64,000 nucleotides of DNA, from contig DAXETY010000023.1 in NCBI GenBank assembly GCA_051155755.1, positions 3,336-67,335 of the forward strand, given 5' to 3'. This DNA is from DAXETY01 sp051155755. GTDB lineage: Bacteria; Desulfobacterota; Desulfobacteria; Desulfobacterales; SG8-13. Below are positions 51,302 to 59,992 of the stretch, piece after piece. The position numbers were made by a program, and so were the translations under genes. The notes beneath the pieces are model-generated. The model ran no database searches. It saw only the letters and a program-made list of their open reading frames with translations, and was not told the origin of the DNA. The stretch's first letter is position 1; each line of letters opens with the position of its first letter.

Positions 51302-52732
51302 TTAACTCGACTCTTTTTTCTTGAGTCGCTTGCTGAGTGCCTGCTGGGAAATGCCGAGCATGGCGGCCGCAGCGGACTGATTGCCACCGGCCCGCCGCAT
51401 GGCCTCTTCTACCAGCAGCCCGGTGGCCTGTTTGATGGTCGGCAGTTTATGAGAAAAGCGAACCGGCGCCTCGCCTTTTGCGGGCTCAGACGCCGCCGAC
51501 CGGAGGTCGGTGTCTTCCCGGCGGTGAAACTGCAGCACGTTTTCACGAAACACCTGCAGCGACAGCAACCCGGATTTGTGCCGGCTGACGGCATCGAACA
51601 CCAGGGTCTGCAGTTCGCGCACGTTGCCCGGAAACGGATAGTTTTCCAGCAGGCCGTAAAGCTCGCCGGAAACCTCCGGCTTGGGTTTATCGAGCTTTTG
51701 GGCGGCTCCGGCCAGGAAATGATCCACCAGCACCGGGATGTCTTCCGGGCGCTCGCGCAGCGGCGGAATGTAGATACGGTGGGTGCGCAACCGGTAATGC
51801 AGGTCTTTGCGGAATGCGCCGGAATTTTGCAGCGCCCACAGGTCGGCGTTGGTGGAGGCCACGATGCGGGCGTCGGATCGGGCCGGTTCGTCCCGGCCGA
51901 GCGGAAAATATTCCCGGTCCTGGACCAGGCGCAGCAGCTTGACCTGGGAGGCGGGGCTCAGATCGCCGATTTCATCCAGAAACAGGGTGCCGCCGGAGGC
52001 CTGCTCGATGAGACCGCGCCGGTCGCGCTCGGCCCCGGTAAAGGCCCCGCGGACGTGGCCGAACAGCGTGTCGGAAAACACATTGTCATCCAGGCCGGCC
52101 ACGTTGACCGCCACAAACGCCCCTTTAAGGCCGCTGAGGGCGTGCAGGCTGCGCGCGGCCAGCTCCTTGCCCACCCCGGTTTCACCGCGGATCAGCACCG
52201 GCTGCGAGGTCCGGGCGACCGACTCGATGTACTGAAATATGGCCAGCATTTTCTTGCTGCGGGTCACGATGGCGGCAAAGGCTTCCGGCCGCTGCAGGTC
52301 ATCGGAGAGGATGTGCCGGCGCAGCTGGTCGTTTTCGCGCTTCAGCTCCCGCAGCGACACGGCCCGCTGCACCGCAGCCACCAGCCGGTCGATTTCCACC
52401 GGCTTGAGTACGTAGTCGAAGGCGCCGGCCCGCATGCACTGCACCGCGGTATCCACATCCACGGCGCCGGTGACGATGATCACCGGTATTTCCGGGAACT
52501 CCCGGTTGACCTGCTCCAGCAGCTGCCGGCCGTCGATGTGCGGCATGGTCAGATCCAGCAGCAGGACCTCGGGCGGCTGTTCGGCCAGCATCCCCATGAC
52601 CTCGCGGCTGTCCTGGCAGGTGACGATGTGACTGAAGCCTGCCATCTGCAGGGCCGTGTCGATGGCCAGCAGAATCGGGGCCTCGTCGTCGACGACCACA
52701 ATGGGATTCAATGGATGGACGGCGCTGCTCAT
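51302..52732 (-). CDS. Sigma-54 response regulator (NtrC class)
   Basis: A 476-residue regulator: receiver about 8-125 with Asp60 (LLLDLTMPHIDG), AAA+ about 155-385 (GETGVGKE, GAFTGA, LFLDEI), C-terminal HTH (GGNQSAAAAMLGISQQALSKRL). It is co-transcribed with the following kinase (ATGA overlap at 52729-52732). The three ACAAC-N4-GTTGT repeats lie just downstream of its 3' end, in front of the OFA promoter, and are its best candidate sites. Confidence 0.93.
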   Translation of the reverse strand: MSSAVHPLNPIVVVDDEAPILLAIDTALQMAGFSHIVTCQDSREVMGMLAEQPPEVLLLDLTMPHIDGRQLLEQVNREFPEIPVIIVTGAVDVDTAVQCMRAGAFDYVLKPVEIDRLVAAVQRAVSLRELKRENDQLRRHILSDDLQRPEAFAAIVTRSKKMLAIFQYIESVARTSQPVLIRGETGVGKELAARSLHALSGLKGAFVAVNVAGLDDNVFSDTLFGHVRGAFTGAERDRRGLIEQASGGTLFLDEIGDLSPASQVKLLRLVQDREYFPLGRDEPARSDARIVASTNADLWALQNSGAFRKDLHYRLRTHRIYIPPLRERPEDIPVLVDHFLAGAAQKLDKPKPEVSGELYGLLENYPFPGNVRELQTLVFDAVSRHKSGLLSLQVFRENVLQFHRREDTDLRSAASEPAKGEAPVRFSHKLPTIKQATGLLVEEAMRRAGGNQSAAAAMLGISQQALSKRLKKKESS

Positions 52733-54738
52733 GCGACGTCCTGACTGCCGGCGCGCGATACCGGAAAATCGACCCGCACGGTGGTGCCCCGGCCCACCTC
52801 CGAGTCGAACAGCATGCGGCCGCCGTGGTCCTCGACGATGCGATCGGCAATGGCCAGCCCCAGCCCGGTGCCCCCGCTGTCGCGCTTGGTGGTAAAAAAC
52901 GGATCCCGGATGCGCTGCAGCCGGTCGACCGGGATGCCGCCGCCCTGGTCCCGGACTTCGACATACAGGCTGCCGCTGCCCGGTTCCCAGCCGGTTTTCA
53001 GCACAACCGCATCCCCGGGATCGTTCAGGGCCTGGCAGGCGTTGACCAGCAAATTGATGATGACCTGCTCGATTTTCTGGGCGTTGCCGCAGAAAGTCGG
53101 CAGATCGGAGCCGGAGTCAACCGTAAAATTGCGGGTGGATTTCTTGATCAGGTTGGCCAGCAGCGAGACGGCCTTTTCGGCCACCGCGTTCAGATCGACC
53201 GCATCGGCCATTTCCGGCGGCCCCTGGCGGGCAAAATCCTTCAGATCGGCCACAATGGCCTTGACCCGGGCGGCGCCGGCGGTAATGTCGCCCACCAGGG
53301 CCGGCAGCCGGTCGCGCAGCCGGGAATAGTCCATCTGGCCGACCTTGAAGTCGCCGTGGCGGCGCTGGTGTTCGTCCAGGATCGGCAGGACCGACTCCCA
53401 GGTCTTCTGCAGAATCGGTGCGTTCATCATCACGAAGGTCACCGGATTGTTGATCTCGTGGGCCACCCCGGAGACCAGCGTGCCCAGCGTGGCCATTTTG
53501 TCGGCCTGAAACAGCTGCTCGCGGTGCAGCTCGGCCTGCTTTTCGGCCCGCTTCTTCTCGGTCATGTCCCGGGCGGCGATGAACACGCGCTGGATCTCGT
53601 CCTCAGCGGCCAGCTTGGCCAGCATGGCTTCCACCGGGATGCGCAGGCCCGACTTGGTGACAAATTCGGTTTCGAACAGCTCGCCCTCGGCCCGCCCGGC
53701 GATCAACTGGTCCACCCGCTCGCGAAAGGCGGCCCTTTCGGCTTCCGGCAGCAGATCGGCGATGTTCATGGCCATCATCGTGTGGCCCTCGTAGCCGCCG
53801 GCACGCAGCCAGGCACGGTTGGCATACACCAGCCGCCCGTTGGCCTGAAAGGCCAGGATAAACTCCCGGGCGGTTTCGGTCAGCAGGCGATATTTTTCCT
53901 CGCTGCGCTGCAGGGCCTCTTCGGACTGCCGGCGGCGGTGCTCGCTGCGCACGCCCTGGCGGATGATGTAGCTGGAAAGCCCGATGATCACCAGCGAAAT
54001 CACCACGCAGATCCAGGTCAACTTGCGGGTCAGCGCCGCGATTTCGGCCCGCACGTCTTCCACGTAAATGCCGGTTCCGACAATCCAGCCCCAGGGTTCA
54101 AACCCCTTGACGTAAGAGATTTTGGGAACGATGCGGCCGGGGTCGTCCTTCCACTGCCACTGGTAGTCGACGTAGCCGGCGCCCTCGGCCTGCACCGTGC
54201 GGACGAATTCGACAAAAAGCTTCTTGCCGCTGGGGTCGGCGTACCCGGAGATGTCGCTTCCCTCCAAATCCGAGCGGTAAGGGTGCATCACCAGAAAAGG
54301 GCGCATGTCGTTGATCCAGAAGTAATCCTTGCCTTCCGGACCATAGCGCATGCTTCGCAGGGTATCGACGGCCAGCGACTGGGCTTCGGCGCGGGAAAGC
54401 TCTCCGGCCGCCTGCTTGCGGTGATAGGCATCCAGGATGCTCCAAGCCGCCTCGGTCAGCTCGCTGACCATCTGGCGCTTGTCGGCCAGCATTCGCGCTT
54501 CGATGCTGGGCAGGATCAGCAAAAAGATCGTACCGACAAACAGCAGCGCCGTCAGCACCACGGGCAGCAGGATCCGAATCGGAACATGCTCCAGGCTGAT
54601 CTGGCGCAACCAGGCCGTGAGGGGTTTCAGGCTGCTGGAACCGGTGTTTTCCACGAAGCTGTCAAAACCTTGCCGTATCGGCCCCCGGCGCACACCAGGC
54701 GGCGATAAAATCATGGACTTTCGTTTAAATCCGTGCAA
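52729..54738 (-). CDS. Sensor histidine kinase with Cache domain and PAS
   Basis: A 669-residue membrane kinase. TM about 45-65 (ILLPVVLTALLFVGTIFLLI), a periplasmic single-Cache domain (about 70-235; GKDYFWINDMRPFLVMHPYR and YVKGFEPWGWIVGTGIYVED are hallmark stretches), TM about 238-260, PAS about 280-400, HisKA with His427 (GVAHEINNP) and HATPase (DQGGGIPVDRLQRI). Cache domains of this kind often bind small organic acids, which fits control of an OFA-type carboxylate transporter. Confidence 0.92.
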   Translation of the reverse strand: MHGFKRKSMILSPPGVRRGPIRQGFDSFVENTGSSSLKPLTAWLRQISLEHVPIRILLPVVLTALLFVGTIFLLILPSIEARMLADKRQMVSELTEAAWSILDAYHRKQAAGELSRAEAQSLAVDTLRSMRYGPEGKDYFWINDMRPFLVMHPYRSDLEGSDISGYADPSGKKLFVEFVRTVQAEGAGYVDYQWQWKDDPGRIVPKISYVKGFEPWGWIVGTGIYVEDVRAEIAALTRKLTWICVVISLVIIGLSSYIIRQGVRSEHRRRQSEEALQRSEEKYRLLTETAREFILAFQANGRLVYANRAWLRAGGYEGHTMMAMNIADLLPEAERAAFRERVDQLIAGRAEGELFETEFVTKSGLRIPVEAMLAKLAAEDEIQRVFIAARDMTEKKRAEKQAELHREQLFQADKMATLGTLVSGVAHEINNPVTFVMMNAPILQKTWESVLPILDEHQRRHGDFKVGQMDYSRLRDRLPALVGDITAGAARVKAIVADLKDFARQGPPEMADAVDLNAVAEKAVSLLANLIKKSTRNFTVDSGSDLPTFCGNAQKIEQVIINLLVNACQALNDPGDAVVLKTGWEPGSGSLYVEVRDQGGGIPVDRLQRIRDPFFTTKRDSGGTGLGLAIADRIVEDHGGRMLFDSEVGRGTTVRVDFPVSRAGSQDVA

Positions 54739-54810
54739 ACGTTGCTACTTCATTCATATCGTTGATCGACAATCACTGTCAACACAGCCGCGCATTGTTC
54801 CGATTCAGAC

Positions 54811-55377
54811 ATGAAATCCCAAAAAATCCGCATCGAAGGCGTCGGGGAAGTGCTGCTGGAACGCAGCCGGCGAGCCAAACACATCTGTCTTTCGATCCGT
54901 CCCCGCAAAGGCATTCGCGTCGCCGTACCCTACGGCGTTCCATTTGATACGGCCCGGCAGGTCGCCCGGTCCAAATCCAGATGGATGCAAAAACACCTGC
55001 AGCGAATGGCCCGGCTCGAAGACGAAGCCGCCAGGATCAAAACCAGCCGGCACCTTGATCCACAGGCGGCCCGCCAACTTTTGATAGACCGTCTCGAGCA
55101 GCTTTCCGCCGCCCACGGATACCCGTTTAACAAGGTCTTTATAAAACAGCAGAAGACCCGATGGGGCAGCTGTTCGGGCAGAAACAACATCAACCTGAAC
55201 CTGGCCCTGGTGCGCCTGCCCGCCGCGTTGATGGACTACGTCATCCTGCACGAACTGGTCCACACCCGCATCAAGGACCACAGCCCCCGCTTCTGGGAGG
55301 AACTGAACCGCCTGGCGCCCAACGCCAGAATGCTGGACAGAGCCCTCAATCGCTACGAGGGGCTGCTGCTGTTTTAG
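54811..55377 (+). CDS. YgjP-type metallopeptidase (DUF45)
   Basis: A 188-residue protein of the YgjP-like/DUF45 family, related to M48 peptidases. The metal motif HELVHT (with a second His in KDHSPRFW) and the family's TRWGSCSGRNNINLNL stretch are present. Thought to be a zinc-dependent peptidase, often beside restriction or repair genes elsewhere; the substrate is unknown. It is followed by a perfect terminator. Confidence 0.88.
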   Translation: MKSQKIRIEGVGEVLLERSRRAKHICLSIRPRKGIRVAVPYGVPFDTARQVARSKSRWMQKHLQRMARLEDEAARIKTSRHLDPQAARQLLIDRLEQLSAAHGYPFNKVFIKQQKTRWGSCSGRNNINLNLALVRLPAALMDYVILHELVHTRIKDHSPRFWEELNRLAPNARMLDRALNRYEGLLLF

Positions 55378-55443
55378 GCCGTCGGGGCTGCCGCAACAAC
55401 ATGCGCCGCCGCCCCGGGGCTTTGCCGGCCGTTAGAATCCGAC

Positions 55444-55470
55444 CCGCCGGTATCTTCCCGGCGGTTTTTT
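55444..55470 (+). terminator. Rho-independent terminator after YgjP-type gene
   Basis: Perfect 7-bp stem CCGCCGG / CCGGCGG (55444-55450, 55458-55464) followed by six T. The rest of the 307-bp spacer to 55684 shows nothing else I can support. Confidence 0.85.
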
Positions 55471-55684
55471 CCGGGTCGGCCCATGACGCCGGCATCCTGC
55501 GTGGTTACTGTTACAGGGAAACCGGCTCCTAAAAAGACCGGCATGCTCATGCCGCATTGCCCGCACCGGCACATCCCCGGAGCCGGCTTCATCTGCAGGC
55601 CGGCATCGCAATGGATCGTTTCGAAACCTGGTTGCTTTGCGGCCGCATCCATATTTGATTCACCCACATCGGCAGAAACAGACC

Positions 55685-56863
55685 ATGACCAGCGAACGTG
55701 CATTGCAAACCGCCACCGCCCTCATGCTGGAATTTGCCGACCGCACCGGGCTGCGGCAGCCCCATAACGCTCCCCGCCGCTACCTGTGGACCGACGCATT
55801 TGCGGTCTGCAATTTTCTGGCGCTGCATCGCCGCACCGAAAAGAATACTTTTCTGGAACTGGCCCTGCGGCTGGTCGAACAGGTACACCGCGTACTGGGC
55901 CGGCACCGGGCCGATGACCGGCGCACCCGCTGGATCAGCGGACTGGACGAAGAGCAGGGCCGCCGCCATCCCACCAGCGGCGGGCTGCGCATCGGCAAAA
56001 AGCTCAACGAACGCGGTCCCGGCGAGCCGTTCGACGAACGCCTGGAATGGGATCGCGACGGCCAGTACTACCACTACCTGACCAAATGGATGCACGCACT
56101 GGACTGCCTCAGCCGCGTTACCGGCGATACCCGATACCATCGCTGGTCCATCGAGCTGGGCACAGCAGCTCACAGGGCCTTCACCCACCCCTCCGGCACC
56201 GTCGGTCCCAAACGCATGTACTGGAAGATGAGCATCGATCTCTCCCGCCCGCTGGTCGCTTCCATGGGACACCACGACCCCCTCGATGGGCTCGTCACCG
56301 CCTTTCAGCTCCGCTCGACAGCAGCCCGATTCCCGGACGACAGCGACCCCGGAGCACTCGAGCCGGTCGTCGGCAACCTGGCCGACATGTGCTGGGGCCG
56401 CTCCTGGGACACCGACGACCCGCTGGGCATCGGCGGTCTGCTTGCCGATGCCTGTAAGCTGGGCCAGATGGTCGCAACCGAACATCTGCCCGAGACCGCC
56501 CTGCTCGAAGAACTGCTGGCATCGTCGGCCCGCGGCCTGGACTCCTATGCGAACAGCCGCTCGCTGCAGCTGCCGTCCGAATACCGGTTGGCGTTTCGGG
56601 AACTCGGCCTGGGCATCGGTTTGACAGCCGCCGAAATGCTGCAAGCCCGGGTCGAAGAACAGCCTTCCGCCTTCGAAGGCAACAAACGGATCGATTTGCA
56701 CCTCAAGGCGATCATCCACCATTTGCACCTGCGTGAAAACATCGAAACATTCTGGCTCGAGGCGAAAAACCAGGCTGCCGAAACCTGGACCGGCCACATC
56801 GACATCAACACGGTCATGCTGGCCACCAGCCTGGTTCCGGAAGGCTACCTGAAGCTTTATTGA
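55685..56863 (+). CDS. Conserved hypothetical protein, 392 aa
   Basis: Begins at ATG 55685 (the frame is open from 55637). Helix-rich throughout, with repeated pairs of helices such as TDAFAVCNFLALHRRT, YYHYLTKWMHALDCLSRVTG and LGIGGLLADACKLGQMVAT; this pattern suggests an (alpha/alpha)6-type barrel like those of sugar-processing enzymes, but the fold call is inference. Conserved-looking acidic and His/Trp clusters (WISGLDEEQGRRHP, SMGHHDPLDG, MCWGRSWDTDDPLGIG) could form an active site. No signal peptide. It is the last high-GC gene before the AT-rich junction. Confidence 0.7.
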   Translation: MTSERALQTATALMLEFADRTGLRQPHNAPRRYLWTDAFAVCNFLALHRRTEKNTFLELALRLVEQVHRVLGRHRADDRRTRWISGLDEEQGRRHPTSGGLRIGKKLNERGPGEPFDERLEWDRDGQYYHYLTKWMHALDCLSRVTGDTRYHRWSIELGTAAHRAFTHPSGTVGPKRMYWKMSIDLSRPLVASMGHHDPLDGLVTAFQLRSTAARFPDDSDPGALEPVVGNLADMCWGRSWDTDDPLGIGGLLADACKLGQMVATEHLPETALLEELLASSARGLDSYANSRSLQLPSEYRLAFRELGLGIGLTAAEMLQARVEEQPSAFEGNKRIDLHLKAIIHHLHLRENIETFWLEAKNQAAETWTGHIDINTVMLATSLVPEGYLKLY

Positions 56864-57461
56864 AAAAGAACTATCATTCTGAACAGATCTTCCGTTCCTC
56901 CATCCAGAAGAGCCCTGTATTGAAGGCCCCTTCTTCCTTGTAATACGCAAAAATCCAAATGGGCATACTGATTCCGCACTTCCGTAAAGATCTTATAAAT
57001 TTTGCAAGGCCGCCCACTCCAACTTTTCAAAAATTCCCTTCTTATGAATTACTGTGGCGTCGCATATTTTCATAGCTACATAACCTTTCAATTTTATTGA
57101 ACAAAGCACTTCAAAAATACCAATTCATTGCTGAATGGGGCAAATTACTGTAAGATGTTGATGTTATACAAAAAAAGCGATTCCCAGAAGTAAAAGAATT
57201 TTGACACCCAAGACCCGAAGAACAGTGTCCAAGAGGTCTTGAGTGTATATTGGAAATCGGCAGTATATACTACAAGACAAGATGAGTCAGCAGATGTAAT
57301 TTTAGATATGATTTTAAAAACTTGTCGCGATCCAGGAGAGCCTGAAAAGAAAGATAGAAAGCCGGGGAAAACCATTACGCAAAATAGATTTTTGGAAAAT
57401 TTGACAATATTTTTTCCAATATTCGGGAATTAATTTCACTTAATCATTGTTAGAGGTAATC
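56864..57461. other. AT-rich junction, no gene recognised
   Basis: About 600 bp with much lower GC than the left flank. Two short frames (57145-57375 minus, 57239-57433 plus) overlap each other on opposite strands and have no recognisable product. The stretch ends in GTTAGAG at 57449-57455, the likely core of the first cassette insertion point. Confidence 0.6.
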
Positions 57462-57851
57462 ATGCCATTCGCGAAAATCGAAGTACGGAAAAGTCGTCCT
57501 GCGAAAGAGGTTGCTGCGCTTATGGAAGCAGTTTACCAAGCCCAGCGTGAAGCACTCAAGGTGCCTGAAGGCGATCGCCAGATCCGCTATATTGAGCACA
57601 AGCCCGAGCACTTTGCGGTGCCACCTGGAAAAACGGAAAACTATACTCTAGTTGAGATTGTTTTGTTTCCGGGGCGGTCATTGGATGCAAAACGTAATCT
57701 CTATAAGTCTATTGTCCGCCGGTTTGGTGAGCTCGACATCACTCCGTCCGATGTTTTCATTATTTTGTACGAGCCGCCCCTTGATAATTGGGGCATACGC
57801 GGCGGTTTGCCAGCATCTGAGGTTGATCTTGGTTTCAATCTGAACGTCTAA
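57462..57851 (+). CDS. Tautomerase family protein
   Basis: A 129-residue protein from ATG 57462 with Pro at position 2 (MPFAKIEVRKSRPAKEV), the catalytic N-terminal proline of the 4-oxalocrotonate tautomerase superfamily. The remainder (YIEHKPEHFAVPPGKTENYT, SDVFIILYEPPLDNWGIRGG) is typical of longer tautomerase relatives. First cassette gene; its 3' end abuts attC1. Substrate unknown. Confidence 0.85.
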   Translation: MPFAKIEVRKSRPAKEVAALMEAVYQAQREALKVPEGDRQIRYIEHKPEHFAVPPGKTENYTLVEIVLFPGRSLDAKRNLYKSIVRRFGELDITPSDVFIILYEPPLDNWGIRGGLPASEVDLGFNLNV

Positions 57852-57854
57852 AAC

Positions 57855-57958
57855 CTCTAACCAGCCAGTGGAGCAGACAGCGTGAAGATCGCGGTTTTAC
57901 GTAAAGGCCGTGCAAACTTGTAGATTATATAGGCCGCTGCTCACCGGAAACGTTATAA
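57855..57958 (+). other. attC site 1
   Basis: Inverse core CTCTAAC at 57855-57861 and core GTTATAA at 57952-57958. L boxes CAGTGGAGCAG and CTGCTCACCGG pair with one extra base. 104 bp. Confidence 0.82.
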
Positions 57959-57969
57959 GAAAAACTACT

Positions 57970-58308
57970 ATGCAAAAATTGCCATATAGAAAGTTTGGAG
58001 ATAACTACATAAGAAAAGAAATATTTGTAATAGTACCAATAATATTTTTATTCATTATAATTGGTATATTCAATTGGGAAAATCCCATTATCAAATATTC
58101 GCTTATCTCATTAATTATTCTAATAGCTATGTTTGGTACTACTTGGCAAAAAGTACGGTTGAAAAAATTTGTATGTCCTAATTGTAAAGAATATATTCCT
58201 GAGCCAACAATAAAATACAGAAGTGAGGGCGATCCAATAAATTATTATTGCGCTGATTGTGATATAGAATGGGAAACAGGACTAAGTGAACCCGGTATAA
58301 GCACATAA
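57970..58308 (+). CDS. Membrane protein with zinc-ribbon, 112 aa
   Basis: ATG 57970, 12 bp after the attC1 core. Two hydrophobic segments (about 19-35 and 42-58; IFVIVPIIFLFIIIGIF and YSLISLIILIAMFGTTW) precede a CPNC...CADC zinc ribbon in the C-terminal part. No family recognised. Low GC; typical orphan cassette gene. Confidence 0.75.
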   Translation: MQKLPYRKFGDNYIRKEIFVIVPIIFLFIIIGIFNWENPIIKYSLISLIILIAMFGTTWQKVRLKKFVCPNCKEYIPEPTIKYRSEGDPINYYCADCDIEWETGLSEPGIST

Positions 58309-58328
58309 AAGTAAAATTATAACTTAGC

Positions 58329-58398
58329 TTATAACAAACCGGCTGCACAGGGATTCAGGCCAAAAAGCGGCCCTCAACCGTGAGCCGGAGCGTTATGT
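58329..58398 (+). other. attC site 2
   Basis: Inverse core TTATAAC (58329-58335), core GTTATGT (58392-58398). CCGGCTGCAC pairs with GTGAGCCGG leaving one unpaired G, the classic extrahelical base. 70 bp. Confidence 0.9.
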
Positions 58399-58410
58399 GA
58401 GATAAACAAA

Positions 58411-58935
58411 ATGGAAATATGTTTTAACGACTACCTGCTCCGTGACTGGCAAGAGAATGACGTTCCTTCAATCACGAAGTATGCCAATAACCGTAAAATT
58501 TGGATCAATCTGAGAGATGCATTCCCTCACCCTTACAACCTCTCAGATGCAAATATATTTCTGGCCAAAGTGATGCAGCGGGAACCAAGAACAGTTTTTG
58601 CCATTGCAACTGAGGTGGAGGCTATCGGCAGCATCGGTCTCATGCTCGGAACCGATGTTCATCGCTTTACCGCCGAGCTGGGATACTGGCTCGCAGAGCC
58701 ATTTTGGAATAAAGGTATTATGACTGAGGCAGTGAAAATACTGACGGACTACGCGTTTGAGAAGTTCGAGCTGTATCGGATATATGCGGAGCCGTATGCA
58801 ACAAATATGGGATCGATCCGAGTGCTCGAGAAGGCAGGTTTCGTTCGAGAGGGCCTGCTGTGTGCCAGTGTATTCAAAGATGGCAAAGTTCTGAATCAAG
58901 AGCTGTGCGCCAAAATAACAAAAGAGATAACATAA
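58411..58935 (+). CDS. GNAT acetyltransferase, RimJ/RimL type
   Basis: A 174-residue acetyltransferase with the RimL-like layout: LRDWQENDVPSITKYANN start, ELGYWLAEPFWNKGIMTEAV with the acetyl-CoA-binding GKG-like turn, and NMGSIRVLEKAGFVREGLL. It may acetylate a protein N-terminus or a small molecule; not determined. Its stop codon lies inside the inverse core of attC3. Confidence 0.9.
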   Translation: MEICFNDYLLRDWQENDVPSITKYANNRKIWINLRDAFPHPYNLSDANIFLAKVMQREPRTVFAIATEVEAIGSIGLMLGTDVHRFTAELGYWLAEPFWNKGIMTEAVKILTDYAFEKFELYRIYAEPYATNMGSIRVLEKAGFVREGLLCASVFKDGKVLNQELCAKITKEIT

Positions 58936-59001
58936 CAAGCCTGTGCACTGGACTGCCATTCGGATGCGCTTTATAGCCGCCGGTGACCGGCAGCGTTATG
59001 T
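58930..59001 (+). other. attC site 3
   Basis: Inverse core ACATAAC (58930-58936), core GTTATGT (58995-59001). L boxes CACTGG and CCGGTG. 72 bp. Confidence 0.8.
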
Positions 59002-59020
59002 GTATTCATAGGACAATGGA

Positions 59021-59083
59021 ATGCTAAGAGTATTGGTTGGTTCCGATACGGCCGGTCTGCTGTGGATTGCAGAGAGCGACTAA
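59021..59083 (+). CDS. Possible 20-aa peptide in a very short cassette
   Basis: The insert between attC3 and attC4 is only about 88 bp. The only frame is 20 codons, starting MLRVLVGSDTAG and ending at TAA. It may be a real micro-peptide, a regulatory RNA or nothing. Confidence 0.25.
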   Translation: MLRVLVGSDTAGLLWIAESD

Positions 59084-59088
59084 TGGAG

Positions 59089-59148
59089 TCATAACCACGC
59101 CATTCACTCGGACGGGAATTCCGCTGCACTTTATTCCCGCCGCTAAAC
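59089..59148 (+). other. attC site 4, degenerate core
   Basis: Inverse core TCATAAC (59089-59095); the other end reads GCTAAAC in place of GTTAAAC. The L boxes GGACGGGAAT and ATTCCCGCC match attC7 closely. The altered core may stop recombination here. Confidence 0.7.
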
Positions 59149-59154
59149 CCATAC

Positions 59155-59183
59155 TTGACAATTTAACGTCATGTCGCTATGGT
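59155..59183 (+). promoter_or_regulatory. Promoter of the RHH/RelE cassette
   Basis: TTGACA (59155-59160), 17-bp spacer, TATGGT (59178-59183), 27 bp before the antitoxin GTG. Toxin-antitoxin cassettes normally carry their own promoter. Confidence 0.75.
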
Positions 59184-59210
59184 GCTATAGCAACACTGGG
59201 AGGTGGCATT

Positions 59211-59444
59211 GTGGCAACTGAAACCAAACGCGTTACCATCTACTTTAACTCTGACCTACACAAGGCTTTGCGGCTTAAATCTGTTGAAACATCCAGATCT
59301 GTATCTGAACTGGTTAATGAAGCTGTCAGAGAAGCCCTTTCAGAGGATGCTGAAGACCTGGAAGCTTTTGAAAAGAGGGCTGACGAAGAGCTGATCAGTT
59401 ACGATGACATGGTCAAGATGCTTAAAAGAGATGGCCGCATATAA
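59211..59444 (+). CDS. RHH-type antitoxin
   Basis: A 77-residue ribbon-helix-helix protein starting at GTG 59211 behind GGGAGGTGG. KRVTIYFNSDLHKALRLKS is the RHH N-terminus, VSELVNEAVREAL its second helix; the acidic C-terminal tail (EDAEDLEAFEKRADEELISYD) would wrap the toxin. It overlaps the toxin gene by 14 bp. Confidence 0.88.
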   Translation: MATETKRVTIYFNSDLHKALRLKSVETSRSVSELVNEAVREALSEDAEDLEAFEKRADEELISYDDMVKMLKRDGRI

Positions 59445-59688
59445 GATCTTTTTCAAAAAATCTGTCCAGAAGGACCTTTCATTCCTTCCAAAAAATGATC
59501 TAAAGAAAATTTTGAGCCGAATTCAGAAGCTGGGAGAGGACCCTCGGCCTGCCGGGTGTGAAAAACTTACGGGGCAAGAACGTTATCGCTTGCGTCAGGG
59601 ACGCTATCGAATTTTATATTCTATCCAAGATGACGAGCTGGTAGTCTGGATCGTAAATGTTGGTCACCGAAAAGACGTGTACCGATGA
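59431..59688 (+). CDS. RelE/ParE-family toxin
   Basis: An 85-residue toxin from ATG 59431: YKIFFKKSVQKDLSFLPKND, KLTGQERYRLRQGRYRILYS and NVGHRKDVYR are standard RelE features. Acts as an mRNA interferase or gyrase inhibitor depending on subfamily; RelE-like residues (Arg/Tyr in RYRLRQGRYRILY) favour RelE. Its partner is the overlapping RHH antitoxin. Confidence 0.92.
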   Translation: MAAYKIFFKKSVQKDLSFLPKNDLKKILSRIQKLGEDPRPAGCEKLTGQERYRLRQGRYRILYSIQDDELVVWIVNVGHRKDVYR

Positions 59689-59748
59689 AGCGAACAAGCG
59701 GCTGGGGTCGGACGCGCGTCCGCGCGCCGCGCAGCCGCAACGTTCTGC
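59689..59748 (+). other. attC site 5
   Basis: Inverse core AGCGAAC (59689-59695), core GTTCTGC (59742-59748). GCGGCTG and CAGCCGC pair. 60 bp. Confidence 0.7.
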
Positions 59749-59756
59749 GAAATTTC

Positions 59757-59792
59757 TTGACACTCATGTACAAATGATGCATATATATGCAT
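59757..59792 (+). promoter_or_regulatory. Promoter and palindromic operator of vapBC
   Basis: TTGACA (59757-59762), 17 bp, then CATATA; ATGCATATATATGCAT (59777-59792) is a perfect 16-bp palindrome covering the -10 region and the vapB start, a natural autoregulation site. Confidence 0.7.
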
Positions 59793-59984
59793 ATGCGAAC
59801 AACACTCAACATAGACGATCAGATTTTGGAAAAAGCATCGAAACTTACCGGCGTTACAGAAAAAACCGCGCTGGTGCGACTTGGTTTAGAGGCCTTGATT
59901 GCTCGCGAGAGTGCAAAGCGGCTAGCTAAGCTCGGTGGCACTGAGGGTAATCTGCGTCCCATTCCAAGACGCAGAAATGGATAA
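59787..59984 (+). CDS. vapB: VapB-family antitoxin
   Basis: A 65-residue protein; start at 59787 or 59793 (both ATG within the palindrome). MRTTLNIDDQILEKASKLTG and ALVRLGLEALIARESAKRL match VapB antitoxins of the type encoded next to PIN toxins. VapC starts 8 bp later. Confidence 0.88.
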   Translation: MHMRTTLNIDDQILEKASKLTGVTEKTALVRLGLEALIARESAKRLAKLGGTEGNLRPIPRRRNG

Positions 59985-59992
59985 CGCCAATT

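Noticed and set aside
57145..57433. Two overlapping short frames on opposite strands in the AT-rich junction
   Set aside because: No ribosome site, no family, and they overlap; treated as non-coding.
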